In this document: positions 41,288 to 50,260 of the stretch, piece by piece
Layout: each line of letters begins with the position of its first letter
Position numbering within the stretch: position 1 is the stretch's first letter
NCBI RefSeq assembly: GCF_023242945.1
Contig: NZ_JALKFT010000006.1
Span: 186,001-250,000 of the forward strand
From: Frankia umida
Lineage (GTDB): Bacteria > Actinomycetota > Actinomycetes > Frankiales > Frankiaceae
Length of the DNA: 64,000 nucleotides
Reading direction: 5' to 3'
Program-made: the position numbers and the translations under genes
The notes under the pieces: generated by a model
Seen by the model: the letters and a program-made list of their open reading frames with translations, nothing else
Told to the model about the DNA's origin: nothing
Databases searched by the model: none

Positions 41288-42264
41288 CTACCGTGGGCGG
41301 CGAAGGGGGCCGGGACACGTACCGACGCGGCGATCCGAGCCACCACATCGGCGCTCGCCAACCCGTCCAGTGCCGCTTCCGGCCGCATGATCACCCGGTG
41401 GCCGAGGACCGCGGGCACGAGCGCCTTGACGTCGTCGGGAGTGACGAAGGGCCGCCCCGCCGACGCGGCCCGGGCCTGCGCGGCGCGGGCGAGGGCGAGC
41501 CCGCCGCGGGGGCTCACCCCGAGTCGGATCTGATCCGGGTGCCGCCGAGTGTCCGCGACGATCATGACAATGTAGTCGAACACCTCTGCGGCGATGTGCA
41601 CTCCGCGGGCGATCTGGGTCATGCGCAGCAGGTCCTCGGCGGTGAGGGCGGGCGCCAGGTCCTCGGGTTCGGCGCCGCGCGTGCCCGCGCTGAGGATCTC
41701 GACCTCCGCGGCATGATCCGGATACCCGACGGTGGAGCGCATCATGAACCGGTCGATCTGCGCCTCGGGCAACTCGTAGGTCCCGCCGTGCTCCACCGGG
41801 TTCTGTGTCGCGACGACCATGAACGGCCGTGGGACCGGGTAGGACACCGAGTCGACGGTGACCCGTCGCTCCTCCATCACCTCCAGCAGCGCGGACTGGG
41901 TCTTCGGCGAAGCACGGTTGATCTCGTCGATGAGCACGACGTTCGCGAACACCGGCCCCTGGTGGAACTCGAACGTCCGGGCCCCGGCGTCCCAGATCCG
42001 CACCCCGGTGACGTCGGACGGAAGCAGGTCCGCGGTGAACTGCACCCGCCGGACCACTCCGCTCACCGAATGCGCGATCGCCTTTGCCAGCGAGGTCTTG
42101 CCAACGCCGGGAACGTCGTCCAGCAGCAGGTGGCCCTCGGCGTACATGCAGGTCAAAGCCCGTTCGACTACCGCAGGGTTCCCCTTGAAGAATCCGGTGA
42201 TGTTTGCGGCGAGCTGCTGATGCTGCCGCGAGAACCAATCCGCGTCTGCCGCTGTCGTTTCCAC
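41284..42264 (-). CDS. moxR: MoxR-family AAA+ ATPase
   Basis: A 326-residue AAA+ protein. Walker A is GVGKTS (53-58), Walker B VVLIDEINR (109-117), followed by sensor 1 VVATQNPVEHGGTYELPEAQIDRF and the C-terminal sensor 2 region RLGVSPRGGLALARAAQARA. MoxR proteins act as chaperones for assembly or activation of protein complexes. It is the first gene of a five-gene leftward operon (moxR, DUF58, TgpA-like, PKD protein, kinase), each overlapping or abutting the next. GTG start at 42264. Confidence 0.92.
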   Translation of the reverse strand: METTAADADWFSRQHQQLAANITGFFKGNPAVVERALTCMYAEGHLLLDDVPGVGKTSLAKAIAHSVSGVVRRVQFTADLLPSDVTGVRIWDAGARTFEFHQGPVFANVVLIDEINRASPKTQSALLEVMEERRVTVDSVSYPVPRPFMVVATQNPVEHGGTYELPEAQIDRFMMRSTVGYPDHAAEVEILSAGTRGAEPEDLAPALTAEDLLRMTQIARGVHIAAEVFDYIVMIVADTRRHPDQIRLGVSPRGGLALARAAQARAASAGRPFVTPDDVKALVPAVLGHRVIMRPEAALDGLASADVVARIAASVRVPAPFAAHGR

Positions 42265-42870
42265 AGGTCTCCTGCTGCGTCGATCTGTTGTGTCCGCAAC
42301 GCCACGTCAGCTACGGCCGGAATCCGGTGTGCTCCCACCGGGCAGACCGATCATCGGCCACCGACGCTGATACCCAGGAAGACAGTTCACCACGCACCCC
42401 CATCGTGGACGACGCGCGCAAGATTACACGAGACTTCCCCACCGGCGACGCGCTCTCGGTCTTTTGGCTTCCACACCGCTCGCCCGTGGATTCTCCGGAC
42501 GGCGTGACACGAGTCATCGAGGGTGCCCGTCGTCGGACGACCCGGGCCACGGCCACGGAGGTGGTCAGGGTCGGCGGCGTTCCAGCCAACCGCCCAGTCC
42601 GCGGGCCGGCTGGCGAGCAGCTCACCGGGGGCCGCTGATCGACGAGCTGCGCCCCTGCTCGGGATCGGTGGCACCGAGACGGGCGGTCACTCGCCCGCGA
42701 AGGTCCGGGTAAACGACCAGCAGTCGACGGCACTGGATCGCCGGCCGCTCCCTGCTGACCAGAACTGCGCGGCGGCGATGGGGGTATGCGAGGAATCTTC
42801 GGAATAGTCTGAGCGCGTGTTTCGTGTGACGCACCACGCCCTGTGGCCGGGCCGGGCAAGAAGGTGACCT
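42265..42870. other. Upstream region of the moxR operon
   Basis: About 600 bp without a recognisable gene. The promoter for moxR should be within the first ~150 bp. Plus- and minus-strand open frames overlap each other here and show no motif. Confidence 0.35.
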
Positions 42871-43092
42871 GTGAGCCGGATCTGGCATCGCGATCATGCG
42901 CGGGCAGCCAGGCGCGCGTGGGCGGACGTCGTCCACGACTGCCGCTGCCCCGACATGTACTACTGCCCCGCAGGCGACGCCATCAACTGCCCACGCCACA
43001 GCGGCTTCGACACCTGCTGCGATCGAGAACAGGAACATGTTCCGATTTGGCTTGGTCACCGCTGGATATGGCATATCCGCCGAGCGCTGTGA
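42871..43092 (+). CDS. Small Cys/His-rich hypothetical protein
   Basis: A 73-residue frame from a GTG at 42871, preceded by AGAAGGTGACCT. It contains CRCPDMYYCPAGDAINCPRH then SGFDTCCDR: seven Cys and several His in ~30 residues, which could bind zinc. High GC at codon third positions supports coding up to ~residue 50; afterwards codon use weakens (GAA, CAT, GTT, ATT), so the original end may be lost. CPRHSGFDTCCD resembles small conserved actinobacterial proteins of unknown function. Confidence 0.5.
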   Translation: MSRIWHRDHARAARRAWADVVHDCRCPDMYYCPAGDAINCPRHSGFDTCCDREQEHVPIWLGHRWIWHIRRAL

Positions 43093-43142
43093 AGGCCAGT
43101 CCGTCCGGCGATTCGGGGCCGGGCGTTGCGGCGACGGTCGGT

Positions 43143-43646
43143 TCACCAGAAGACTGGTCGGACATTCGGTCGAGCGAGCAGGTGCCCCTGGCCGTAGTCG
43201 ATTCCGGCCGGGCTGTGCTGGTGACCAGCAGGTCGATCGGGTCGCCGACGAGAGCGCTCGGGACAGCTGACTGCCAGCCGGACTGACGGGGGACCCTGGT
43301 GTAGCACGGGAGGGCCCTGTGGACGGGCAGCCGGTTCCAGCTTTACCGTCCGGCTCTGCCCGAGCCCGACGCTGGCTGCGTGGGCGAACCACTGTTCGGG
43401 ATCGGCAGCGGGGGTGGGAAACCGGGGCAGTGCCTCCACTCCGGCCATGGCGCCGGCGCGCAGATCAAAGATGGACTGGTACGCGAGGCTGGGCCCGCCG
43501 CTGTCAAGAACGTGAGGAACAGCCTGCCACCTCCGGCTGGAGCGCTCCCACATCTGGAAAGCCGGCTCCGTCACCGTGGCAGGCCTGCGAAACGATCCGG
43601 TCATCCGCCAACCGGGACGGCCGGAAGAAATCCATCCCGTTCGCAT
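43143..43646 (-). pseudogene. Decayed EAL-domain (c-di-GMP phosphodiesterase) gene
   Basis: On the minus strand the frame reads HVLDSGGPSLAYQSIFDLRA then GVEALPRFPTPAADPEQWFA then HAASVGLGQSRTVKLE, clearly the first third of an EAL domain with the EAL motif in place. Afterwards only scraps remain (e.g. PSVRLAV where VRLAVNVSP is expected), in disturbed frame, and there is no DDFG or EGVE block. Pseudogene; unrelated in position to the intact GGDEF-EAL gene at 7.5-9.9 kb. Confidence 0.65.
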
Positions 43647-44065
43647 CTCCAGCCCACACCTGAGAGGTCGGGACGGGCCTCGTCCGTGATAATCGAAACG
43701 TGCCCCGGAGTGCTGCCGAACAATGCGGAACCGCTTTCCTCGGCCGCGATCTGGCCGCGTGGAAGAACCAGGGCGAACCAGGTTTTCGGACTATGTCCAG
43801 CAATCCTCTGGAGCGACATGGAAGAATTCGAAGACCCTGACACGGCAGAGGGGCCCTACCGCCACCCCACGTCAGTCTCGACCAAGCCCCCCAAGGAACC
43901 ACAGCCCAGAAACCCACACCAAAAGAAAAACCCCACCCACCCACCCACCCAACTTCGAGGACGGAGGCAGAAACTCGGGGGGCTCGGGGGGGCTAGGCCC
44001 CCCCGGCCAACATGACGCAGACGACCAGGTGCCGCAAAGCCGGCACAGGGAACCCCAGAGTCGCG
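43647..44065. other. Non-coding stretch before tRNA-Arg
   Basis: No gene seen. It includes a C-rich run of CCCA repeats around 43930-43950 and a G7/C7 hairpin near 43985-44005. It lies downstream of the leftward tRNA. Confidence 0.4.
43985..44005 (-). terminator. G/C-rich hairpin downstream of tRNA-Arg
   Basis: CGGGGGGG at 43985-43992 pairs with CCCCCCCG at 43998-44005 (8 bp, 5-base loop), about 60 bases past the tRNA 3' end. No T run follows, so terminator function is only plausible. Confidence 0.35.
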
Positions 44066-44137
44066 TGCCCCCGGCAGGATTCGAACCTGCGCCCCCGCCT
44101 CCGGAGGGCGGTGCTCTATCCCCTGAGCTACGGGGGC
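44066..44137 (-). tRNA. tRNA-Arg (anticodon CCG)
   Basis: Minus-strand cloverleaf of 72 bases: acceptor GCCCCCG/CGGGGGC with discriminator A, D stem GCTC/GAGC, anticodon stem CCGCC/GGCGG around loop CTCCGGA (anticodon CCG, reads CGG), T arm GCAGG-TTCGAAT-CCTGC. CCA is not encoded. CGG is a heavily used codon in a genome of this composition. It lies divergent to a response regulator and ~570 bp from argS. Confidence 0.95.
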
Positions 44138-44211
44138 TCGGGGCTGACGGGGCTAACGCTACCAGGTGGGAACCTCGGATCGTGCGCCCGGGTGGTCGTA
44201 AGCTGCCGAGT

Positions 44212-44598
44212 GTGTACGCCGCCGCCCCCAGGGTCCTTGTTGTCGATGACGACGCGGTGATCCGTCAGCTTGTGGTCGTCAACCTCGAGCTGGAAGGTTT
44301 CGAGGTCCATACGGCCGTCGACGGTGTCGACGCGTTGCAGATGGTGCGCGAGGTGGCCCCACATGTGATCACTTTGGACATCATGATGCCCCGGATGGAC
44401 GGCTGGGACGTGGCCGCCGCCCTGCGGGAGGACCCGGCCACGGCCGGGATCAAACTGATCATGCTGACGGCACGGGCGCAGGAGGCCGATGTCAGGCGTG
44501 GGTCGAGGCTCGGGGTCGACTACTACCTGACCAAGCCGTTCGACCCGGATGAGCTGATCACCGTCGTGCAGAAGCTCGCGGAGGGCCAGCCGGTCTGA
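44212..44598 (+). CDS. Single-domain CheY-like response regulator
   Basis: A 128-residue receiver domain with no output domain. Acidic cluster VLVVDDDAVIRQL, phosphorylation site in HVITLDIMMPRMDGWDVAAAL, Thr of IMLTARAQ and Lys in YLTKPFDPDEL are all present. The GTG at 44212 (MYAAAPRVLVVDDD) is chosen because upstream codons run into the tRNA. No kinase is nearby; it sits just upstream of argS with ~110 bp between. Confidence 0.88.
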   Translation: MYAAAPRVLVVDDDAVIRQLVVVNLELEGFEVHTAVDGVDALQMVREVAPHVITLDIMMPRMDGWDVAAALREDPATAGIKLIMLTARAQEADVRRGSRLGVDYYLTKPFDPDELITVVQKLAEGQPV

Positions 44599-44707
44599 CC
44601 CGCGTGGGTTCCTGACCCGGGTGGGCGGAGTCGGCGCCGGGTGGGTCGATGGTGACCGTGGGCGTCGGGGCGGTCGTCTTGTCGGGGCGCGCCGATAGCA
44701 TCGCGAC

Positions 44708-46366
44708 ATGAGCCCCGCCGATCTCGCCGATGCCATCGTGGCGGCCGTTGGCCGCGCGGTCGCCGACGGTGACCTGGACGTGCCGGTGCCGACCACTGTC
44801 ACGGTGGAGCGACCGAAGAACCCCGAGCACGGGGATTACGCCTCCCCGGTGGCCCTGCAGCTGGCGAAGGCCGCGCGACGGCCCCCGCGGGCGGTCGCCG
44901 AGCTGCTGGCGGCCCGGCTGGCGGCGGCGGAGGGCATCGCGCGCGTCGACATCGCCGGCCCGGGGTTCCTGAACATCACGCTGGTCGGGGCGGCGCTGGG
45001 CGAGGTGGCTCGCCGGGTGGTGCGGGCGGGCGCGTCGTACGGGCATGCGGAGAAGCCGCGTGACGTGCGGATCAACCTGGAGTTCGTCAGCGCGAACCCG
45101 ACCGGGCCGGTCACGCTCGCCTCGGCTCGCTGGGCGGCGGTGGGCGACGCGCTGGTGCGCATCCTGACCGCGGCCGGGTATTCGGTCGGTGGGGAGTACT
45201 ACGTCAACGATGCCGGCGTGCAGATCAGCCGGTTCGGCGCGTCGGTGCTGGCGGCGGCCGCGGGGCGGGAGATCCCGGCTGAGGGCTACCACGGGGCGTA
45301 TGTGGCCGAGATCGCGACGACGGTTCTCGCCGAGCGGCCCGACCTGCTCGAGCTGCCGGGCGACGAGGCGCTGGCCGTCGCGGCCCAGCGTGGGCTCACG
45401 CTGATGCTGGGCGAGATCCGGTCGACGCTGGAGAGCTTCGGCGTCCACTTCGACACGTGGGCGTCCGAGAAGGCATTGCATGACGCGGGTGGTCTGGAGC
45501 GGGCCGTCGAGGATCTGCGGGCGCAGGGCCACGTCTTCGACGCGGACGGCGCCGTCTGGCTGCGCACGACCGACTTCGGTGACGACAAGGACCGGGTCCT
45601 GATCAAGAGCGATGGTCAGGGGACGTACTTCTGCGCCGACGCCGCCTACTACCGCGACAAGCGGGGGCGCGGCTTCGACAGGGTGATCTACCTGCTGGGG
45701 GCCGACCACCACGGCTACATCGGCCGGCTGCGGGCGATCAGCGCCTGCTTCGGGGACGATCCGGACGTCAACCTCGAGGTCATCATCGGCCAGATGGTCA
45801 CGCTGACCCGTGGCGGCGAGCCGGTGAAGATGTCCAAGCGTGCCGGCACCTTCCTCACCCTGCACGACCTGGTGGACGCGGTCGGGGTCGACGCCGCCCG
45901 CTACTCGCTGGTACGTCAGTCGCACGACTCGTCCCTCGAACTCAACCTCGACCTGATCGCCCGGCAGACCAGCGAGAACCCGGTGTTCTACGTGCAGTAC
46001 GCGCACGCCCGGATCAGCTCGCTGCTGCGTGGCGCCGAGGCGCTGGGTCTCACGCTGTCCCCGGAGGGGGCGGACGTGGCGCTGCTCACCCATCCGAGGG
46101 AGGGGGACCTGCTGCGGGCGCTGGGCGAGTTCCCGCGGGTCATCGAGTCGGCGGCGAGCCTGCGCGGGCCCCACCGGGTCGCGCGTTACCTCGAGGAACT
46201 CGCCGGGGTCTACCACCGGTTCTACGACGTCTGCCGGGTACTCCCTCAGGGGGACGAGCCGGCCGGCCCGTTGACCGACGCCCGGCTGCTGCTGGCCGCG
46301 GCCACCCAGCTGGTGCTGTCCAACGGCCTCGCGCTGCTCGGCGTGAGCGCCCCCGATCGGATGTGA
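44708..46366 (+). CDS. argS: Arginyl-tRNA synthetase with an altered HIGH motif
   Basis: A 552-residue class I synthetase of normal ArgRS size. It has the N-terminal additional domain (VERPKNPEHGDYASPVALQL), FVSANPTGP, GEYYVNDAGVQISRF, LLGADHHGYIGRL, the KMSKS loop VKMSKRAGTFLTL and the anticodon-binding DALR end (VQYAHARISSLL). The class I HIGH tetrapeptide, which should follow SANPTGP as H-I/V-G-H/G, reads T-L-A-S (ACG CTC GCC TCG, in GPVTLASARWAAVGDAL). Both His are missing. A second argS elsewhere, or a compensated active site, must be considered. ATG at 44708. Its TGA overlaps a GTG that could begin a longer lysA. Confidence 0.9.
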   Translation: MSPADLADAIVAAVGRAVADGDLDVPVPTTVTVERPKNPEHGDYASPVALQLAKAARRPPRAVAELLAARLAAAEGIARVDIAGPGFLNITLVGAALGEVARRVVRAGASYGHAEKPRDVRINLEFVSANPTGPVTLASARWAAVGDALVRILTAAGYSVGGEYYVNDAGVQISRFGASVLAAAAGREIPAEGYHGAYVAEIATTVLAERPDLLELPGDEALAVAAQRGLTLMLGEIRSTLESFGVHFDTWASEKALHDAGGLERAVEDLRAQGHVFDADGAVWLRTTDFGDDKDRVLIKSDGQGTYFCADAAYYRDKRGRGFDRVIYLLGADHHGYIGRLRAISACFGDDPDVNLEVIIGQMVTLTRGGEPVKMSKRAGTFLTLHDLVDAVGVDAARYSLVRQSHDSSLELNLDLIARQTSENPVFYVQYAHARISSLLRGAEALGLTLSPEGADVALLTHPREGDLLRALGEFPRVIESAASLRGPHRVARYLEELAGVYHRFYDVCRVLPQGDEPAGPLTDARLLLAAATQLVLSNGLALLGVSAPDRM

Positions 46367-46404
46367 GACGCGTGCGTGACATGCGGGTGGCAGGCGGAGA
46401 CGAG

Positions 46405-47805
46405 ATGAGTGAGAGCGCACCCGGCGCGGTGACCGGGCTGGAGGAGAACCTCTGGCCGCTCACGGCCCGGCTCGAGGCGGACGGGGTGATGTCCGTCGGT
46501 GGTGTGCGGGTGGACGCGCTGGCCGCCGAGTTCGGCACGCCGGCGTTCGTGCTGGACGAGGCGGATTTCCGGGCCCGTGCCACGGCCTGGCGGCAGGCTT
46601 TCGCCGACTGTGATGTTTATTACGCCGGCAAGGCGTTCCTGTGTCGGGCGTTCGCGCGCTGGGTGGACGAGGAGGGCCTGCGCCTGGACGTGTGCACCGG
46701 TGGCGAGCTGGCCGTGGCGCGCTCGGTCGGTTTCCCGGCCGAGCGGCTGCTGTTCCACGGCAACAACAAGTCGCTGGGTGAACTGCGGGCGGCGGTGGAG
46801 TACCGGGTCGGGCGGATCGTCGTCGACAGTTTCGTCGAGATCGAGCGGCTGGCCGCGGTCGCCGCCGCGGCGGGAATCCGCCAGCGGGTGCTCGTCCGGG
46901 TCACCCCTGGCGTCGAGGCGCACACCCACAGCTATATTTCGACGGGTCAGGAAGATCAGAAGTTCGGGTTCTCGCTCGCCGGTGGCGCGGCGGCGCGGGC
47001 GGTCGCCGCGGTGCTCGCCGAGAGCGGCCTCGAACTGGTCGGGCTGCACGCCCACATCGGTTCGCAGATCTTCGACACCGCCGGGTTCGGCCTGGCCGCA
47101 CACCGCATGGTCGGGCTGCTCGCCCGCATCCGCGACGAGCACGGCGTCGAACTGCCCGAACTCGACCTCGGCGGCGGCCTCGGCATCGCCTACACCAGCG
47201 AGGACGCCCCGCTCGACGTCGAGGAGGTGGCCGAGCGGCTGATCGCGCTGGTGGGCAAGGAGTGCGCGGCGCTGGGCCTGACCGTGCCGCGGCTGGGTGT
47301 CGAACCCGGCCGGGCCCTCGTCGGTTCGTCCACGGTGACGCTCTACGAGGTCGGCACCGTCAAGGAACTCCCCGGGCTGCGCACCTATGTCAGCGTCGAC
47401 GGCGGTATGAGCGACAACATCCGCACCGCGCTCTACGACGCCCGCTACACCGCCCGGCTCGTCTCCCGGCCCGGCGCGGCCACCACGCAGGTCGTCACGC
47501 TGGTCGGGCGGCACTGCGAGTCCGGCGACGTCGTCGCGCACGACGTGCCGCTGCCGGGCGACGTGCGCCCCGGTGACCTGGTCGCGGTGCCGGCCAGCGG
47601 TGCCTACCACCGCTCGATGGCCAGCAACTACAACCATGTGCCCCGGCCGCCGGTCATCGCCGTGCGCGACGGCACCGCGCGGGTGATCGTCCGACGGGAG
47701 ACCGAGGACGACCTGCTCCGGCTGGACGCCGACCCGCCCGACCCGGCTGTCTCGGTCACCTCGGCCGAGCGGGCCGACTCGCGCGAGGCGCGGGTGGCGC
47801 GATGA
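46405..47805 (+). CDS. lysA: Diaminopimelate decarboxylase
   Basis: Makes L-lysine from meso-diaminopimelate, the last lysine step; PLP enzyme of fold type III. 466 residues. PLP lysine in DVYYAGKAFLCRAF, LLFHGNNKS, VTPGVEAHTHSYISTGQEDQKFG, HIGSQIFD, LDLGGGLGIAY, VEPGRALVG, and the substrate Cys in GRHCESGDVV. The ATG at 46405 has GGCGGAGACG upstream; a GTG at 46363 overlapping the argS stop would add 14 residues. First of an amino-acid run lysA-hom-thrC-thrB with 4-base overlaps between hom, thrC and thrB. Confidence 0.95.
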   Translation: MSESAPGAVTGLEENLWPLTARLEADGVMSVGGVRVDALAAEFGTPAFVLDEADFRARATAWRQAFADCDVYYAGKAFLCRAFARWVDEEGLRLDVCTGGELAVARSVGFPAERLLFHGNNKSLGELRAAVEYRVGRIVVDSFVEIERLAAVAAAAGIRQRVLVRVTPGVEAHTHSYISTGQEDQKFGFSLAGGAAARAVAAVLAESGLELVGLHAHIGSQIFDTAGFGLAAHRMVGLLARIRDEHGVELPELDLGGGLGIAYTSEDAPLDVEEVAERLIALVGKECAALGLTVPRLGVEPGRALVGSSTVTLYEVGTVKELPGLRTYVSVDGGMSDNIRTALYDARYTARLVSRPGAATTQVVTLVGRHCESGDVVAHDVPLPGDVRPGDLVAVPASGAYHRSMASNYNHVPRPPVIAVRDGTARVIVRRETEDDLLRLDADPPDPAVSVTSAERADSREARVAR

Positions 47806-49085
47806 ACCTGGCGCTGCTGGGCTGCGGTGTGGTCGGCACCGAGATCGTGCGGTTGCTGCGCACCAGCGCCGACGACCTGACCGCCCGGGTCGGCGAGCCG
47901 TTGCGGCTGGTCGGCATCGCGGTGCGTCGGCCCGAACGGGTCCGCGACGCCGAGGTCGACCCGGCGCTGCTCACTTCCGACGCCGCGGCGCTCGTCGCCC
48001 GCGACGACGTCGACCTGGTCATCGAGGTGGTCGGCGGGATCGAGCCGGCGCGCCAGTGGCTGCTGGCGGCCCTGAACGCCGGGAAACCGGTGGTCACGGC
48101 CAACAAGGCGCTGCTGGCCTCGTACGGCACGACGCTGCACGACGCGGCGGCCGCGGCCGGCACCGACCTCTACTACGAGGCGGCCGTCGCCGGAGCGATC
48201 CCGCTGATCCGGCCGCTGCGGGAGAGCCTCGCCGGCGACCGGGTCCGTCGGGTGCTCGGCATCGTCAACGGCACCACCAACTACGTCCTCACCCGCATGG
48301 ACGAGACGGGCGCCTCGTTCGCCGAGGCGCTGGCCGAGGCCGGGGCGCTGGGCTACGCCGAGGCCGACCCGTCCGCCGACATCGACGGGTACGACGCCGC
48401 CGCCAAGGCCGCCATCATGGCCCAGCTGGCCTTCCACACCCGGGTGACGATCGACGACGTCTACCGCGAGGGCATCGGCGACGTCACCGCGGCCGACATC
48501 GCCAGCGCCCGGGAACTCGGCTGCGTCGTGAAGGCACTGGCCGTCGCGGAGCGCTCGACGCAGTCCGAGGGGATCAGCGTCCGGGTCCACCCGGCGATGA
48601 TTCCGCGCAGCCACCCGCTGGCCGGGGTGCGTGAGGCGTTCAACGCCGTGTTCGTCGAGGCGGAGGCCGCCGGCCAGCTGATGTTCTACGGGCAGGGGGC
48701 CGGCGGCGCGCCGACGGCGTCCGCGGTGCTCGGTGATGTGGTCGCGGTCGCCCGCAACCGCATCGCCGGACGGCAGGGGCCGGGTGAGTCGTCCTACGCG
48801 GCGCTACCCGTGCTGCCGATGGGCCGTACCGTGACGAGGTATCACGTGAACCTCGACGTCACCGACAAGACCGGCGTACTGGCGGCGGTCGCCGGTGCCT
48901 TCGCGCGTCACGATGTGTCCATCAGAAGTGTCCGTCAGGAGGGCCGCGGTGACGACGCGAGCCTGGTCCTGGTGACGCACGCGGCGCCGGACGAGGCGCT
49001 GTCCGCCACGGTCGAGGAGCTGCGAGGCCTCGCCGAGGTGCGGGCGGTGTCCGGGGTGCTGCGGGTCGAGGGAGGTGAGTCGTGA
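47802..49085 (+). CDS. hom: Homoserine dehydrogenase
   Basis: Reduces aspartate semialdehyde to homoserine for threonine, methionine and isoleucine. 427 residues: NAD(P) motif LLGCGVVGTEIVRLL, EVVGGIEPARQWL, VVTANKALLA, EAAVAGAIPLIRPL, GIVNGTTNYVLTRM, and LGYAEADPSADIDGYDAAAK. A C-terminal ACT domain (~residue 350 on, YHVNLDVTDKTGVLAAVAGAFARHDVSI) suggests threonine feedback control. Starts within the lysA stop (ATGA). Confidence 0.96.
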   Translation: MNLALLGCGVVGTEIVRLLRTSADDLTARVGEPLRLVGIAVRRPERVRDAEVDPALLTSDAAALVARDDVDLVIEVVGGIEPARQWLLAALNAGKPVVTANKALLASYGTTLHDAAAAAGTDLYYEAAVAGAIPLIRPLRESLAGDRVRRVLGIVNGTTNYVLTRMDETGASFAEALAEAGALGYAEADPSADIDGYDAAAKAAIMAQLAFHTRVTIDDVYREGIGDVTAADIASARELGCVVKALAVAERSTQSEGISVRVHPAMIPRSHPLAGVREAFNAVFVEAEAAGQLMFYGQGAGGAPTASAVLGDVVAVARNRIAGRQGPGESSYAALPVLPMGRTVTRYHVNLDVTDKTGVLAAVAGAFARHDVSIRSVRQEGRGDDASLVLVTHAAPDEALSATVEELRGLAEVRAVSGVLRVEGGES

Positions 49086-50260
49086 CCACGTCGTCCACGG
49101 TTGATGTGTCGTCCACCACAGTGCAGGCGCCCCAGGTCGGGACGGCCACGGGTACCAGGCCGGCCGCCGGAGGCCAGCCGTCCACCGGCGGGCAGTCGGG
49201 CTACCGGCCCTGGCGGGGGCTCATCGAGGAGTATCGCGACCGGCTGCCGGTCGACGCCGACACTCCGGTGATCACCCTGCTGGAGGGCGGTACCCCGTTG
49301 GTGCCGGCCGGGTACCTGTCCGAACTGACCGGATGTGAGGTTCATCTCAAGGTCGAAGGGGCCAACCCGACGGGTTCCTTCAAGGACCGCGGGATGACGG
49401 TGGCGATCAGCCGCGCTGTCGGTGCCGGCTCGCAGGCGGTCATCTGCGCGTCCACCGGCAACACCTCGGCGTCGGCGGCGGCCTACGCGGCCCGCGCCGG
49501 CATCACCTGCGCGGTGCTCGTCCCCAGTGGCAAGATCGCGTTGGGCAAGATGGCCCAGGCGCTGGTGCACGGCGCGCGGCTGCTGCAGCTCGAGGGCTCC
49601 TTCGACGACTGCCTGCGGGTCGCCCGTGAGCTCGCCGACACCTCGCCGGTCACCCTGGTGAACTCGGTCAACCCGTTTCGGATCGAGGGGCAGAAGACCG
49701 CCTCGTTCGAGATCGTGGCCGCGCTCGGACAGGCTCCGGACGTGCACTGCCTGCCGGTCGGCAACGCCGGCAACATCACCGCCTACTGGCGGGGTTACCT
49801 CGAGCAGGACGCGCTGACCGGCTCGGGCCGACCCCGGATGTGCGGTTTCCAGGCCGCCGGGGCCGCGCCGATCGTGCGTGGCGCGGTGGTGGCCGCCCCA
49901 CAGACCATCGCCACGGCGATCCGGATCGGCAATCCGGCGTCCTGGGAGCAGGCCGTCGAGGCTCGTGACACCTCCGGCGGGCTCATCGACGCCGTCAACG
50001 ATCGGCAGATCCTCGCCGCCTACCGGATGCTGGCGCACCGCGAGGGCGTGTTCGTCGAGCCGTCCAGCGCGGCCAGCGTCGCGGGGCTGCTGATGGCCCG
50101 GGCGGACGGGCGGATCGAGGCCGGCTCGCGGATCGTGTGCACGGTCACCGGCAACGGCCTGAAGGACCCCGACTGGGCCATCAGCGGGGCGGCCCGACCG
50201 GAGACCATTCGGCCGACGGTCGCCGGTGCCGCCGAGGCGCTCGGCCTCACCCTGTCGTGA
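49082..50260 (+). CDS. thrC: Threonine synthase
   Basis: PLP enzyme converting O-phosphohomoserine to threonine. 392 residues, with a ~35-residue Thr/Gly-rich N-terminal extension before YRPWRGLIEEYRDRLP. PLP lysine in GANPTGSFKDRGMTVAIS, ICASTGNTSASAAAYA, VNPFRIEGQKTASFEI and the phosphate loop PVGNAGNITAYWRGY. GTG start at 49082 overlaps the hom stop. Confidence 0.95.
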   Translation: MTTSSTVDVSSTTVQAPQVGTATGTRPAAGGQPSTGGQSGYRPWRGLIEEYRDRLPVDADTPVITLLEGGTPLVPAGYLSELTGCEVHLKVEGANPTGSFKDRGMTVAISRAVGAGSQAVICASTGNTSASAAAYAARAGITCAVLVPSGKIALGKMAQALVHGARLLQLEGSFDDCLRVARELADTSPVTLVNSVNPFRIEGQKTASFEIVAALGQAPDVHCLPVGNAGNITAYWRGYLEQDALTGSGRPRMCGFQAAGAAPIVRGAVVAAPQTIATAIRIGNPASWEQAVEARDTSGGLIDAVNDRQILAAYRMLAHREGVFVEPSSAASVAGLLMARADGRIEAGSRIVCTVTGNGLKDPDWAISGAARPETIRPTVAGAAEALGLTLS

